Assembly (NCBI GenBank): GCA_963514095.1 | Contig: OY741267.1 | Span: 12,745,585-12,809,584, forward strand | DNA length: 64,000 nucleotides | Source of the DNA: Eutrigla gurnardus | Taxonomy: Eukaryota > Chordata > Actinopteri > Perciformes > Triglidae | Reading direction: 5' to 3' | In this document: positions 12,926 to 25,269 of the stretch, piece by piece | Position numbering within the stretch: position 1 is the first letter of the stretch | Layout of the letters: each line of letters starts with the position of its first letter | The notes under the pieces: generated by a model | The model's database searches: none | Told to the model about the DNA's origin: nothing | Seen by the model: the letters and a program-made list of their open reading frames with translations, nothing else | Position numbers and translations under genes: made by a program

Positions 12926-14346
12926 GTCCCACTACATGGTGCCCTTTTTTAGTCTTTTTTGCCCCTGCCCCTCAGACAGCCTGAATCAGCCACTGGTTAT
13001 ATTCCAGTGTCCCAGTCACCATGACAGTGAGCCAGCAGGTACAACCTGACCCTGAAAGTAAAAGCCTTTCTCACCAGCATGATCTGAAAATGCGGTGCAG
13101 GATTATGCATGCACACCGGGTCCAGTTCTATTTCCGTCAGATGTGAAAATAATTTGATACACCTTCGTGTTTACAGTTTTTTGGACTAACTAAACATGCA
13201 CATCTCACTAATGGTGTGAAAAGGCTTTAAAGCAGGTAAATGGTTTTTGATATAATTATCAGATTCTTTAAGGGCTGTCTGCTCAGCTCCATGAAAGCTT
13301 TTATTGGCCAGAATGCAATGTCTCCTTTTTATACACACAGGTACCACACCAGCTTGACATTGTTATTCAACCGGCGTCTTTTTAGATGCAGCCGAGTGGA
13401 TGAATAGCATTTTTAGAGGGCTTATTCAGGTGAAACATCAGCTTTGGTATTGATTGTGGGGAAAAAGCTCTCAGTACATAAGCTTGTGTGGCCTGCCAGT
13501 AGAGAGACTTAGAGAGAAGGAAGCAGGGAAATCGATTCAGCGAGATGCTGCTTTCTTCAATGATGAGTCATATGAGTAGATTTGGAGTGTCTTGTATTGT
13601 GTTTTCGCACAGAGCTGCACACGGACGCTACTTTCCACCGTTTTATATGCAAACCCATAGTGGCTGGTCTAAGGATAGATTTCAGACACACGCCTTAAAG
13701 AGTTAGCCTGGAAATGTTCACATTTTGGGCTCTTAGATTCTGTTCACATGAGGCCACAAAGTCTGTTTAAACAACTCCATTGGAGTTTTGCAAAAACAGG
13801 TACTATACAAGTAAACTACAAGAAGTTTCAATAATTTACAGTGTGCTAAATCTTTCAATGGGAATTTGACATGGGTGTGAAAGACTAGCCATGCATATAC
13901 TTTTTGGTTCTGGTTTTTGAGCACTATGGCTGTCAGTCCCCACACCACTTTAAATAAAATATTGTTAGTTATTCATTGTTAGTCGTGTCAGCGTGCAGTT
14001 CAAAATCATCTCCTGCTATTTGTAAAAATAAAAGAAATACAGGAAGTAGCTATCGCTGTGTCACTGCCGGGGCTGCTAATGGGCCATTGTTATTCTTGCA
14101 GCGGGAAGACATCCGAAAAGGCTTATTGCACTTCACAGATGATGCAGTTTTGTCCCCAAACGAGACGCCTTCAGTTTCACAATGGCGGTTCAAAATGATG
14201 TTGTTCCCTTTCTTACATTAGTTTGCAAGGAGCGTACGCACACTGTTGGATATTCGTTGACTATACATTGATCAATAGACGGCATTGTAGACAGCGTGAC
14301 TCATCATCTCTGAAATGTCAACGTTTCACTGTGAATGGCACCTCAC

Positions 14347-14379
<33 letters not shown>

Positions 14380-14469
14380 GATTTGATTTAACTGATTATT
14401 TATCTGAAGGTTTACTGAACATAAAATGAAACTCAGTCATAAAAACACAGCTGTGAAATCTCTTCCAGC

Positions 14470-14730
14470 ACTAGCAGACTCCTATCAGAGTCCTAGCTTG
14501 GTCAGCTGTGCCTGATACTAATACACGAAGCACCATTTAGCATCTGTATGAGCCGCACCAGGCTTTTAACTCACACCAATGTAAACACAGGACTTTCACC
14601 CAGGAGAAACCAAGTCAATGTTGACTTGTTTAGTCATTTGTTACGTAACTTCCAGACTCAATTAACGCCAGTTACAAGCATAGTTATTTTACGTAACAAA
14701 CTTACTGTTTTTTAACCTAAATCATTGAAG
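14470..14730. repeat. Interspersed repeat families 3 and 4, adjacent copies
   Basis: ACACAGGACTTTCACCCAGG (near 14586) recurs at 18800, 29441, 31580, 52561 and (decayed) 56990, and inverted near 34670. The adjoining 14470-14580 block, read in reverse, shares AGCCTGGTGC, CTCAT and AGATGCTAAA with 29560-29760. Families 3 and 4 lie side by side in both places, so they are probably parts of one longer element. Confidence 0.65.
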
Positions 14731-14734
14731 GGTG

Positions 14735-15210
14735 ATGTTCATATAGTAAATTATGGTCCATTCGGAGTGAAATAAACCATGAAGCGGGGTATGCTTTAGG
14801 GCGGGGCTAGCTTGTGACTGACAGGTCGCTATCGCGGCATTGCTTCCGTTGGCATCAGTAACTACTAATGCAATTATCTACGAAGATGACTTTAACATTT
14901 AGATGTAAAGTTAACCTTGAATGGTGAAGCTAACTGTTTTAACAGTTTCACACTAGAAGCCAGATGGAACCAGATCCAGTAAGGCTGCTGCTCTGGGTGT
15001 TGCTCTGCCGGTCCTCTGAACTCCAAATATGGTCACTTCCGATTATTGGTTGCAAAAATTCCAAGATGGCGCCGAAGATGGGGGCGGACAAAAACAAAAA
15101 TGGGGATGGCAAAACAGGCCAAAATCGCTGCTTTTAAACCTCGTCCACAAACCAATGGGTGATGTCATGATGACTACATCCACTTCTTATAAAGTCTATC
15201 ATTACAATCA
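14735..15210 (+). repeat. Interspersed repeat family 1, copy B (3' portion)
   Basis: Begins with AGTAAATTATGGTCCATT, continues with TATGCTTTAGGGCGGGGCTA and CTGACAGGTCGCTA, and ends with CAAGATGGCGCC, CACAAACCAATGGGTGATGT and TCCACTTCTTATAAAGTCTA. The same order is seen in copy E (58325-58725). The CAAGATGGCG piece is repeat sequence, not a start codon context of a gene. Confidence 0.8.
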
Positions 15211-16424
15211 TGAGAATCTTAACTTAAGTCTTCCTTGTGGAAAAGAACATTAAGAAAAAGTGGTGTGACATAATTTTCCTAATTTTGATTGTATTAAAAA
15301 ATCTAACGGATGACATTCAACAGCCACAAGGGGGTAGTAGTGCTTAACTGTCATTAAACCTCCCCTGACTTCCAGTTCCCCTTTATCCAACAATGCATGA
15401 AGTTGTGCATGTTGCATTTTGCGTCCCATGATCGCCCATCCATATGACATCATTTGTGCAGCTGTGTGCACACCAGCGCTGTACCGCTAGAACGTTAGAA
15501 AGCACAAGTAAGAAAAAAGGAATATGGCAAGTTCCTGTCCCATTGAATACGAAAAGCAACCCTGATCAAAGCTGGGGTTACGATTGAGCCCTGCAGTCCT
15601 GAAGAACGCTCACCCTGACCTCCAGGTCTCTGCCTCCTCTCATGTGTAAACTGATGAGCGTGACAATCAGAAGGTGATTTTCGCTGGTGTGAAATCTTCA
15701 GAATGAAGGTGAATGAGGGCAGTTTAAATGATTTACGCCCAATTTCCAGTGATATTTACAACCCAATTAAGATCCTACGACATCCAGGTGTACTTGTGCA
15801 GAATTTGAACGATTATCACTTCAACCAGCATCTCAGAGAAACTAGAAGGAAATTATTGAAATGGGGGAAAAAATAAATTCTTTAATTTAAATCGCCCCTC
15901 AGATCTTTTCTCATTACGGCCTTGTCCAATTGGATTACTAATGGCCACGGCTGTGACTCTTGGCATGCCACTCGGCCCCATCTCCCCTGCCCTGCTTCAC
16001 CCGTCGTGAGGACACTTCTGGCATTTAGTTGATCATTTTCATTGGTGTCACACGTGCGGTGACCCCAATATCACCCGCTGTCACTCATCATTAGCACGTT
16101 TATCAGCATGCGTCCAATGGCGGCCCTGACGAGGAATTTAACCATTTGCATAGAAAAATTGCTTTCCTCCATGTGACGAGAAAGGACTGTTTTACATAAT
16201 TACAAATGATGTGCGGCTGCCGGACCAGACTGACATGTGCACGTTGAAGAATTAGGAGGAGAATGAGACTGTGATAGATATGCTGTGTGTTGGTGGACAT
16301 GAAGGATGATAGAAGGTGAAAAAGCTTTGCTTTGTTGCAAGGTGGAGACTTTTATTTCCTGTTTTAAGGAAACAGGAAATAAAAAAAGGATAAAAGGATA
16401 TAGTGTGTGTGTGTGTGTTTGTTC

Positions 16425-16480
16425 AGATCATATAAACCAGGGGATGCTTTAGGGCAAACTTATGATTGACAGGTTGTTAT
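16425..16480 (+). repeat. Interspersed repeat family 1, copy C (short fragment)
   Basis: Carries GGGGATGCTTTAGGGC and TGATTGACAGGTTG, matching the centre of copies B and D. Confidence 0.6.
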
Positions 16481-16554
16481 GCAAAAATTAGAAGCAACGT
16501 TTCACTTTTAAAAGGGGGAACAAGACACCAGACCAGACATAGACCAGTGTGTTA

Positions 16555-16632
16555 AATACAGCTTTACCTTTAGCGCTACGGAGCCAGGCTACCAGTTCCC
16601 TCCTGCTTCCAGTCTCAATGCTAAGCTAAGCG
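16555..16632. repeat. MITE fragment, left half of a split copy
   Basis: GGAGCCAGGCTACCAGTTCC, CTTCCAGTCTC and ATGCTAAGCTAAGC belong to a very common teleost element. Its remaining part, in the same orientation and consecutive in the family as I remember it, appears 1.5 kb further on at 18150-18285. Confidence 0.55.
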
Positions 16633-16755
16633 TATTCACTCCCACCCATAGAGGTGGTAAATCTGAGTCAGTGCGCTGACTCACTGATCTCTGGGTCAAT
16701 CACCAAACTGAGTCACTTGAGTCAGTGCCACCCAGAGCATAGAAATCCTATCCGT

Positions 16756-16758
<3 letters not shown>

Positions 16759-16795
<37 letters not shown>
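16759..16795. repeat. (AT)n microsatellite
   Basis: Perfect AT run of about 18 units in the interval that separates the two halves of the split MITE. Confidence 0.95.
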
Positions 16796-16796
<1 letters not shown>

Positions 16797-18149
16797 TACA
16801 ATAAACAGAACAAGCTGTTGTTGTTTGGGGAAAATAAGGATCACACTATAATTATTATTAATTATTTTAACTCAAATGTATTCATGTTATTTGTCATTAT
16901 AAATGTGAACGAAGTAAAACAAAAAAGTGTTTTCATTAAAATGAAATTGTATTTTATTTTAAAAGGATGATTTATGCTGTTGAAGTCTAATCCACTAATC
17001 CGTTCTCCGCAGAACTTTCACAGAATTATGAAAACACATCAAAATTGAATTCAACACATCTTTAAATAACAGTTTCACCCATAATCTGGACATTGTTATT
17101 TTATATGAGAGCACTTTACAAATCCTTATGGAAACAAACACATCTCAGTCAAACTTTTGTCCATCGAAAAGGTTCTGGAACTTGATTTTCTGCATTTTTA
17201 GTATTCGTCAAAAAGCATTTAGAGAGTTGTTTTACCACTCAGAGCCTCCGTTGAGCTACAAACATCAAAACAAAGAGCAACTGAGGAACTCATACACCTC
17301 GTCACTCAAAGCAAGGCGCTGTACGACAAACAGTCTCAAGACTATAAAGACGCAGAAATGAAGGCCAGATTGACGCGCTGCCAGCCGTTGTTCATTATCG
17401 ATTGGATCAGGGAACTTGGTGGTTTTCTTTTTTGATGTACGGTTCCAGTAGTGCTGCTCACTGGACCATCGATATCCTGAAGTCCACCTGGAACCGATCA
17501 GGATAGCTGTGCAGCTCCCTTATCAGTGGGTGAAACTCTCCTTGTTCTTGACGCCTCCTCAGAATTGGATGGACCCAATCAGACAAACTGTCTGACTTCC
17601 CGAGTCGGAGCGTATTTCTAGTAGGAAGTTCTGATTAATAATGTGCAGGGGCCACACCTGAGAACTACATGCAGTGTTTTCTTCTTAACTCTCTGCAACC
17701 TCAAACTTCCAGTCTGGAAGTAAGCAGCAACCCTCTGAGTAAACACAGCTATACTACCTCGGTGTCCACAGGGTGCCGCATCAACAAAAATCAGTCTTTA
17801 CGCACATCTAAGAAAAGAGCCAGGACTCTTCCAGTCAAAATGTAAATTTGATGCTGAATTTGGATTCTGTTTGGTGTTATAAAGCGGCTCCAGAGTGATG
17901 CGGCAGCCTAAAACTGCAGTCAGCCCCCCCTCCCACAGGCCGGGACATCTATTATGGAACAGCTGAGTGAAACAAGTTCAGCAGCGCTAATCAGTCCCCA
18001 TGAGGGGAGTCGATAGGACTCCGTCTGTCTGTGCTCAGCATTCACAGGTTTAATGTTGAGTTTTATTAACATCCCTGACGGCTCGCACCACATCGGGAGC
18101 CTGCTGGGATGCAGAATCCCAACGATGGACACCGGAAAACAGCACAGAT

Positions 18150-18285
18150 CAGAATATAGAATATATGACCTGTGACTTCCTTACAATACGGAGGTGAGAG
18201 TGGTGTCAATCTTCACATCTAGCTCTTCGCAAGAAGCGAAAAGGAGTATTTCACTAGATGTCAAGCCATTCCTTTTAGAATGGAG
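18150..18285. repeat. MITE fragment, right half of a split copy
   Basis: GTGAGAGTGGTGTCAATCTT, CACATCTAGCTCTTCGCAAG, GGAGTATTTC and CCATTCCTTTTA are the terminal part of the same teleost element found at 16555-16632. Confidence 0.6.
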
Positions 18286-19516
18286 ACATCATCTTCCTAC
18301 ATAGCTGGGAAAAGCAGGGACAGAATAAACATAAATAAAGGGCCAGCTGGATTAGATTGATGCAGCTGTACTTGTTTCAAATACACTTAAGATCATTATT
18401 AAATATAATTATTTTTCTATCTTTTTGAAAATCACTACTCCGAGCAATCGCTGCAGCAGCTTCTGCTTCACTTGAAAATGTCATCACTGGGACGGATGCT
18501 TCACCAGTTACTTAGTTGATGAGGATGAAATAACCTTCTTGCAAGAATGAATACATTTGGGCAAAATGGCAGCTCAGCTTGCTTATCAGTTTCAACACTG
18601 GTGACACTGTCAGTGAAATATCAATTCTGCCTCCTAAATGTGGTGCAGCCAGGTTCTCTGCTGCCCTCGCTCGCCATGGACCCATCACAGCAAACAGGTA
18701 ACCTCTGATGACGACCTCACCTTCCAGTTTGGCACCTCAGACGTAGATTCAATAGTTTAAAAAAGAGAGACCCGGTAGGGTGGCTGGATGGGTCAAACAA
18801 ACACAGGACTTTCACCAATGTCCGTGTCCATTGTGGTAAACGTAACTGTTAGATTTGTTCAGAACATTGCGTAAGAAAGTCCACTTAAAGGCCGATCACA
18901 CAGAGACACGTCACTAGAAACATGTCGTCAGCAAAACCATTGTTTTCCTACTTTTCCCTTTAAATATTCTCAACTTTTCAGCTCCAGGCGCACACAGGCA
19001 CACAAGACATGGTGATTGGCATATGAACACAGTGTTGACGAGGGTTGCGACTTGAGGAAAGTAAAGGAAGTGGCTGATTCCCATCCTAGTGTTGTCACTC
19101 CCTCGAAGCTATTTTCCCTCTGATAATATCAGGGGCGGCTTAAAGGATGTCAGTGTGAAGAGCGGACGTTAGCGACCTCCTCAATTCATCAGCCGGCTCA
19201 AATCAACTGTCACACGCTACCATGGGCTCCCAGTGTTTGCTCAAGGTCTGAGTTCAGAGTTCTCGCCGCCGCGCAACAACTTTCCGTCGATGCCATTTCT
19301 CGGCCAACTTCCTTCTCTATCTGTCGCGCTCCGGTGGCGTTGGCAGTGGAGGAGAGCGCCGCTGAGCTGGGAACGAAGGGGAAGACTTTGAGGTGATAAC
19401 AGAGCCAGAGATAAACCAGACAGAGGAAACGCACACACAACGAGCAGCGGCGTGTTCAGATGGATGTGTTCGAGAGCTATTAGAGCCCGTCACGCTTGGC
19501 TTGTCAGAGATCTGGT

Positions 19517-19520
<4 letters not shown>

Positions 19521-19553
<33 letters not shown>
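19521..19553. repeat. (CA)n microsatellite
   Basis: About 16 CA units; a TG-rich imperfect array follows at 19800-19837. The long His-Thr and Cys-Val frames here are artefacts of these arrays. Confidence 0.95.
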
Positions 19554-19555
<2 letters not shown>

Positions 19556-20299
19556 CCCAGCATCTTGCCCGATCATAATTCTCACAAGTGTACACACACA
19601 AGCTGACATACTCCCCAATGTGACAATCATGCACCGACACACTTCCTTCTTATATGTCTGGCTCACGCTTTTACAGGCAGAAACACACATACAGACATGT
19701 GTCTCCCTGCCTTCTGGGGAAATCAAAGGTATTTTTTGACGTGCAGACTTGAGCAATTTTCCAAGATAAGAGCTGCGACTGAGTGACTCCACCGCCATCT
19801 GTGTGTGTGTGTGTGTCTGTGTCTGTGTGTGTGTGTGAGGGAGAGTGAAAGACAGACTGAGACCAAACACTTCTATCTCTGCAAATGTCAGCAGTGTTGT
19901 GGAGGAGGGACACCTGTGGCCAGGTGTGCTGCATGCAGGCTGTCAGCAATCAAACAAGTATACAGCACAACTTTTTATTCTGATTTTTATTTGGAGGCTA
20001 TGAGTAAAAGTTTATCTCTGCAGCAGGTGTGCACAGATATCGAATGAGAGTTTAATTTGGCAACACAAAATGGCCAAAAGAAAAGGTGTTATTTCTGCAA
20101 CCCTCTATCATTCACAGCCCATTCACACTCCCAACTTGTCAAATATAACAGCTTGGTCAGTGGTCCCACGCATCGACCCGACACAAAGAGTCTCTAACGT
20201 CTGGCTGTAGGGATGCTGGGAGTAAAGGAGGAAATAAAGTTACGTAATATAGTATAGTACAGAGTGATAAAGTCACAGGTTGCTTATACTGTAGCCTAC

Positions 20300-20711
20300 T
20301 TAAAGCTGCAGTCGGCAAGTCTGGCAGATCGAGTTGACATGTTCCAACACTCAGGCCCCTCCCCTCTACCACCGAGCTCCTCCCTCCCTCCCATCGAGTA
20401 CTCGTCAGTGCGCGTGCACCAGATTCTGTGTACGCGCCCGTGTCTTCTCTCACCGATAAACGGCATGGAGTACACAGAGGTAGGCTGGCTAACTTACTCA
20501 TAGATAGCAACTGCTAACGTCATTTAGCGTATACCTAGCTTGAGGCGTGTGCCTGTGATATTGTAACATACATGAGGGGGGAGATGGGATCTGTGGCGTG
20601 TGCACGAACTGTGAACTGCGCTGAGTGGACAGGATGATACGGGCGTGGTAGATTTTTGCAGGTCGGTTTCGGTGAATATGATCAAACAAATGTTGCCGAC
20701 TGCGACTTTAA
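20300..20711. mobile_element. TTAA-flanked MITE (piggyBac- or Kolobok-type)
   Basis: The element starts TTAAAGCTGCAGTCGGCAA and ends TTGCCGACTGCGACTTTAA. The ends are inverted repeats of each other with two mismatches in 19 bases, each starting with TTAA, the target duplication of piggyBac and Kolobok elements. Length 412 bp, no transposase frame. The superfamily cannot be decided without the autonomous partner. Confidence 0.8.
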
Positions 20712-21180
20712 CTACGATACGTTCGTTAAATAACATTAATATGTGTATGCAAGGTAACCTGGTAGCCGACATATGTTATTTAATGTCACTACATCACATA
20801 TATAACCTAGCCTACTTAGGTTACTTGAGTTTAATAGATTACATAAGTAATGTACGTAACCCATTTAACTATGGTATGCACGTTACGTAACACGTTGCCT
20901 GTCAAATGTAGCCTCATAGCAAACTTTAAAACCTTACATAGGTTACTTAAGGTTACTTAGTTACATATGTAATGTAGCCTTTTACGTTACATAACTGACA
21001 TAAATTTACATAAGTTTATTGCGTCTCAAACGTAATGTAGCCTACATAACTAGGTTACATAAGGTTGTTACATTGTGTACGTAACGTAGCCTATTTCACT
21101 GCGGTACATAACATTACTGCATTGTACATGTAACATGGCCTCGTAGCCTACTTTACTACGTTACATAGGTTACATATCAT

Positions 21181-22188
21181 CAGTGTTGGGAGTAACGCGT
21201 TACAAAAGTAATGCATTAGTGTAATGCATTTGCTGTAACGCGGTAATGTAAGGCATTACAAAAAAAAACTGGTAATATTTTACTCGGTACAAATCTCAGT
21301 AACTCGCGTTACAATGCAGTTTAAACCCGGAATAAATTGACTCTACATTCGCGATCGCGAGATGGGCATACGCTCCAGTTTTGGAAAAGTGTGAAAGCCG
21401 GTCCGTGTAACTCTACACTATGTTAATTAAGCGCTGTTGTTAGCAGGCTCCATGAGCTGGACACCGACTCACGGAGCGGCTCCCGGTCGGTCAGAGCGCA
21501 GCCGACCCGGCACACCGAGGATCAACAGCTGAGGGGCGGCGGCAAGGAGGCGGAGGCTCCGATTCTCCCCGTCGGTTTTGAACCGCTTTATGTCCGCGTC
21601 ATAACGCTTTTGGTGCGTGTTTAAAACCGTGGGTTTAATTCAAAACGCGAGCGTCAGACGCTGTCAGAGCGTTTATGAACAGTGTTTTAGAGCTCCCCTA
21701 AATGTCTCAGGTAGGCTTTCAGGTAATTTCGCAGCATAACACAGCGCCTTCCGGGTCATTAAAAAAGACGAACAGAAAATCTGGAATGAAAAATGGCCCT
21801 GTTATTTCATCCCCGAATCCCATTCATGAACACAATATCTAATATCAGTTAACGAGTCGTTTTCCGTTTCTCGTTTTCCGTTTTTAAAATAACGTTTTTA
21901 AATAACGGGATACGAGTCATTTTCCGTTTTTCGTTCTTTTATTTTGAAGCGAAAAACATCACATCCTGCTGTGTAATGAGCTGCATTGAACACAAGAAGA
22001 TCTATTGAGAACAAAAAAATCCATATTTCCTTTTATTTTGGCGAAAAGTAATGCAAAAGTAATGTAAAAGTAGTGTAATGCCTTACAATTCAAAGACAGT
22101 AATATTGTAATGTAACTAATTACTTTGAAATGACAGTAACAAGTAATAAATAATGCATTACGCTTTTGAAGTAACTTGCCCAACACTG
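21181..22188. mobile_element. Non-autonomous hAT element with perfect 8-bp target duplication
   Basis: Begins CAGTGTTGGGAGTAACGCG and ends GTAACTTGCCCAACACTG. The flanks are CATATCAT (21173-21180) and CATATCAT (22189-22196), a perfect 8-bp duplication diagnostic of hAT. Length 1008 bp. Subterminal regions carry many GTAATG/TAATGCATTA motifs in both orientations, as in hAT transposase-binding regions. The centre (about 21340-21700) is markedly GC- and CpG-rich, unlike the A/T-rich ends. No transposase frame. Confidence 0.93.
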
Positions 22189-22290
22189 CATATCATTACT
22201 ATACGTATGTGACATAGCCTACATAGGTTACGTAGCTGCGTACGTAACGTAACTTACTTAACTACGTTTCATAGCTTACGTAAGGTTACA

Positions 22291-24562
22291 TGTCGACTCT
22301 TCAGGGTATGGTTGATGAGAATAATACGTTTGAGACTAATTACGTTGATGAAAACAATTTCAGCATCTTGGGCATTCCAGTTGAAAAGAAGTTATTAGTG
22401 AACTGAATATATTAAAAGCCGTTGGCGACAAGTTAGACACACTATTATAGGCCAGAAATATAACTCAAAATTGTTGTCTGTGCCATTATGTAACAAAAAT
22501 TCTCACCACCAAAAACTGACGCTGAATGTTAATCGTCACATTCACACTCCTTTTTTTAGTCACAGATCTCTTGCTTGTCATGCAAAGTGTCTCCTCCACA
22601 TTAAATGAGCACCTGGCTGATGAGTTTGTTCATTTTTATGAAGTCAGTAAACTGGAAAGTGGTGCAAAATGCATAACATTTGTTTAATAGAGGCTTAATT
22701 GTGTCATTATCACACATCATAGTATGTCATTAGTCCTCCAAACCAGCAGGGGTCAACACCACATTTGTGGTGGTGGCTCTTGCCAGGATTGCAAGGTGAA
22801 GGAAAGTCAACAACCACTTGATTTGTTACAGGTCAAACAATCTCAGGTCGTCCATTTACCAGCGTACATTTTGGCTAGCTTAGCTGCTAAGCATTCTGGG
22901 TGGTTGGTTGCCAACTTGGCGCCACAATAATATGACTGCAGCAATGAAATGTTTATCTGCATTAGAATATCGAGTAGAGTTTTTTGTTGTGTTGAACAGC
23001 TTGACAAGGAACTGTACCGAGTACATGACATGTGACTCGTTAAAATCTGAGCATCTATATGGAAATGCGTTGGAGGCAAATGGAGGTGTTGCGCATGCAG
23101 CTTTCTCACCCTCCATCAAGCCAACAGCAAGGACTTTGATCATATGGGGCGGCAGCACTTTGATGCACAATGACCCTGCATGCCTTTTGGGTAGTCAGGA
23201 AAATTGTCTGCAGCAACTCTGTGCACAGACAACATGAAGGTAATGATGCTCATTTTATACAGTGCACTTCACATTGGAAGTGTGAGGCTGACGGTCTTAT
23301 CTGGCAAAGAGTGCAGCAATGGAGTTTACTCCACAAGGTTACCGTCAATACGCCGTTCACTCAGTCAATATTTCTGTCATTCCAAAGAAATCAAGTCAGA
23401 GAGAAGTGTTAGGAAGAGGGACTAGTAGAGTTTAGTTTTCCTGATGTAAACTTTGTTTCTGTGTTTTTTAAAATACCTAGTAGTCCCTCAGAACATCCTT
23501 GCTCATTTAATTCACCCAACCGTTTTCTTTTAATCAAACCTACTGAAGTGATAAAATACCAAAGAAGTTTAGTTGACTTGCTTCGTTTCACTAAAAAAGC
23601 AGCCTAGTTTCACGACCAGATTGTCAAATACTGAGAGTGTTGAGTTAAACTGGTACAGTCAGGGTTTAACACAGCTTAATTCAACTCTTTTAATCTCCTA
23701 AACAACACAGTGAATCCCGGTTACACTGTTGTACAATGAGGTAAGATGTTAATGCTGAAAGTTTACTCATTCTGCCTTCTGTGGCCATGTAACCCACACT
23801 TTTTTAATTTTCAGTTTTTAATTATATTGAATAAATTTTGGATATAATTTCATTTTTGAATGCAGTTTTTTGGACTGCGTTTCTTAGCCTTTTTCAAATA
23901 TACATTTGAAGATTAGAGTTCAGGTGACCTCCTAAAAACTAGACACTCGAACGATAGCAAAATAGCAACAAATGAATTGTTGTTTCTCTCTCTGGAAGAG
24001 TGACCATTAGGTCCAAGCAATGAGGCAGACTTGGAGTTTAACTGCAAGAGGCAGTTCCCTTGAATCCCGTCACTGCCCTGTAGGCCAACTTCAGGGTCAT
24101 GTCTGATGCAAGGCACAGCAGGGAACCTCTGTGGTGTTGGGAAACTTTAGGAGGTTGAACACCAGGCAGGCAGCAGCAGGTCGACCCAGGAGGTCCATGT
24201 GGTCACGCCATTAAAGCAAATTTGAAATGGTGACAAGATGACAGAGACAGAAAGACTGAGCGATGGAGACAGAATGATGAACATGGTGAGTGTGATAGAA
24301 AGACAGAGTGATAGAGCGACGGTGGGAGTCCAGTTATCAGCATTTCAGATTTGAGGGGGGGGGGGGACATCCATAATGCATCACATGTCTCCTAGCAACA
24401 CCCGGGAACCTAGCAACAGGATCGTAGCAACAGCATCAAACTGCCGCCTCCTTTTGTTCCGGCCAATGGGGGAGCAGTGTGCCTGATGCACGGCAGCCAA
24501 TCGGGAGCAGCGGGGGCCGGTAAGAGGGCGAAGTGGGTGTGTTTCCTCGCACAGCTGATTGG

Positions 24563-24602
<40 letters not shown>

Positions 24603-24880
24603 AGGCACTCAATGAGAACATGTCAGAAAACACATGCATAGAAAGCACACTCAGATATGCTATCCAGAAGGTGCAGGACACACTCAAATTCCTTGATCAT
24701 CTGCATGTTGTTGTTATTATTTGGTTTCCAAATGTGTCATCAAATGGTCAGTATGTATTCTTTAGGGTCAGTTCCCCAAAATCACAAACCTATCTACTCA
24801 CTTATATGCATATATGTGCAATTCTCAAAATGGTTACAAATGTGCATTTGGAAATTTACAGCTGCTTTGTCTGAAAATGT
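22291..24880. other. Intergenic DNA without recognised gene
   Basis: Contains a (CA)n at 24563-24600 and a short poly-G run at 24355-24366. An open frame of about 109 codons at 22908-23237 resembles no family known to me and lacks splice or start support. The block at 23910-24560 is unassigned. Confidence 0.5.
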
Positions 24881-24882
24881 AA

Positions 24883-24948
<66 letters not shown>

Positions 24949-25003
24949 AAGAAGAAGAAGAAGAAAAAGAAGAAGAAGAAGAAGAAGAAGAAGAAGAAGA
25001 AGA
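24883..25003. repeat. Compound (AAT)n(GAA)n trinucleotide array
   Basis: An AAT run of about 12 units (24883-24920) switches directly to about 27 GAA units (24921-25003), interrupted once by AAGAAAAAGAAG. The purine-only strand of the GAA part could form triplex DNA. Confidence 0.95.
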
Positions 25004-25269
25004 ATATGTAAAATACAAACTACATTATAAATCATGTCATCATGCATCCAAAGAAAGTAATCTAAAAAAAGAAAGAAAGCAAGAACCACTTTATAGAAAC
25101 AGATGTTAGTTTTGTCTAATTCACAACGGGTACAGCTTCTGATCACTTTGGTAGTCTAACGTAAGTAATTGCAGGAGTCCATAGGTTCAAAAACATGGAG
25201 TTTTGCTGTAATGTGTTCCATTAGTGTGATGATGCAGTGTGGGTGGCAGTGGTTTTTGCCAAGACAAAG

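Larger units (their letters stand above)
11801..20230. other. Intergenic DNA between PTPRN2 and the 20-kb repeat array
   Basis: No exon with convincing splice sites or conserved protein was found on either strand. The stretch holds a degenerate 41-bp minisatellite (12668-12925), family-3 and family-1 repeat copies (14470-15210, 16425-16480, 18775-18850), a split MITE (16555-16632 and 18150-18285), and microsatellites: (CA)n 14354-14379, (AT)n 16759-16795, (CA)n 19521-19553 and TG-rich 19800-19837. The remaining sequence is unique-looking and unassigned. Confidence 0.6.
20231..22290. repeat. GTTAC/GTAAC-rich degenerate array, interrupted by two DNA transposons
   Basis: Irregular units built from TAGCCTAC, GGTTAC and the palindrome GTTACGTAAC repeat through 20712-21180 and again at 22197-22290, with a related stub (GTTACGTAATATAG, GTAGCCTAC) at 20238-20299. 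The array is cut by a TTAA-flanked MITE (20300-20711) and a hAT MITE (21181-22188). Without the insertions it would be about 600 bp. Confidence 0.7.

Noticed and set aside
15058..15075. CCAAGATGGCGCC as a YY1/start-codon context
   Set aside because: It is part of interspersed repeat family 1 (the same block occurs at 58591), not a gene start.
22908..23237. 109-codon open frame
   Set aside because: No recognisable domain, no splice or promoter support, and the length is expected by chance in 64 kb.
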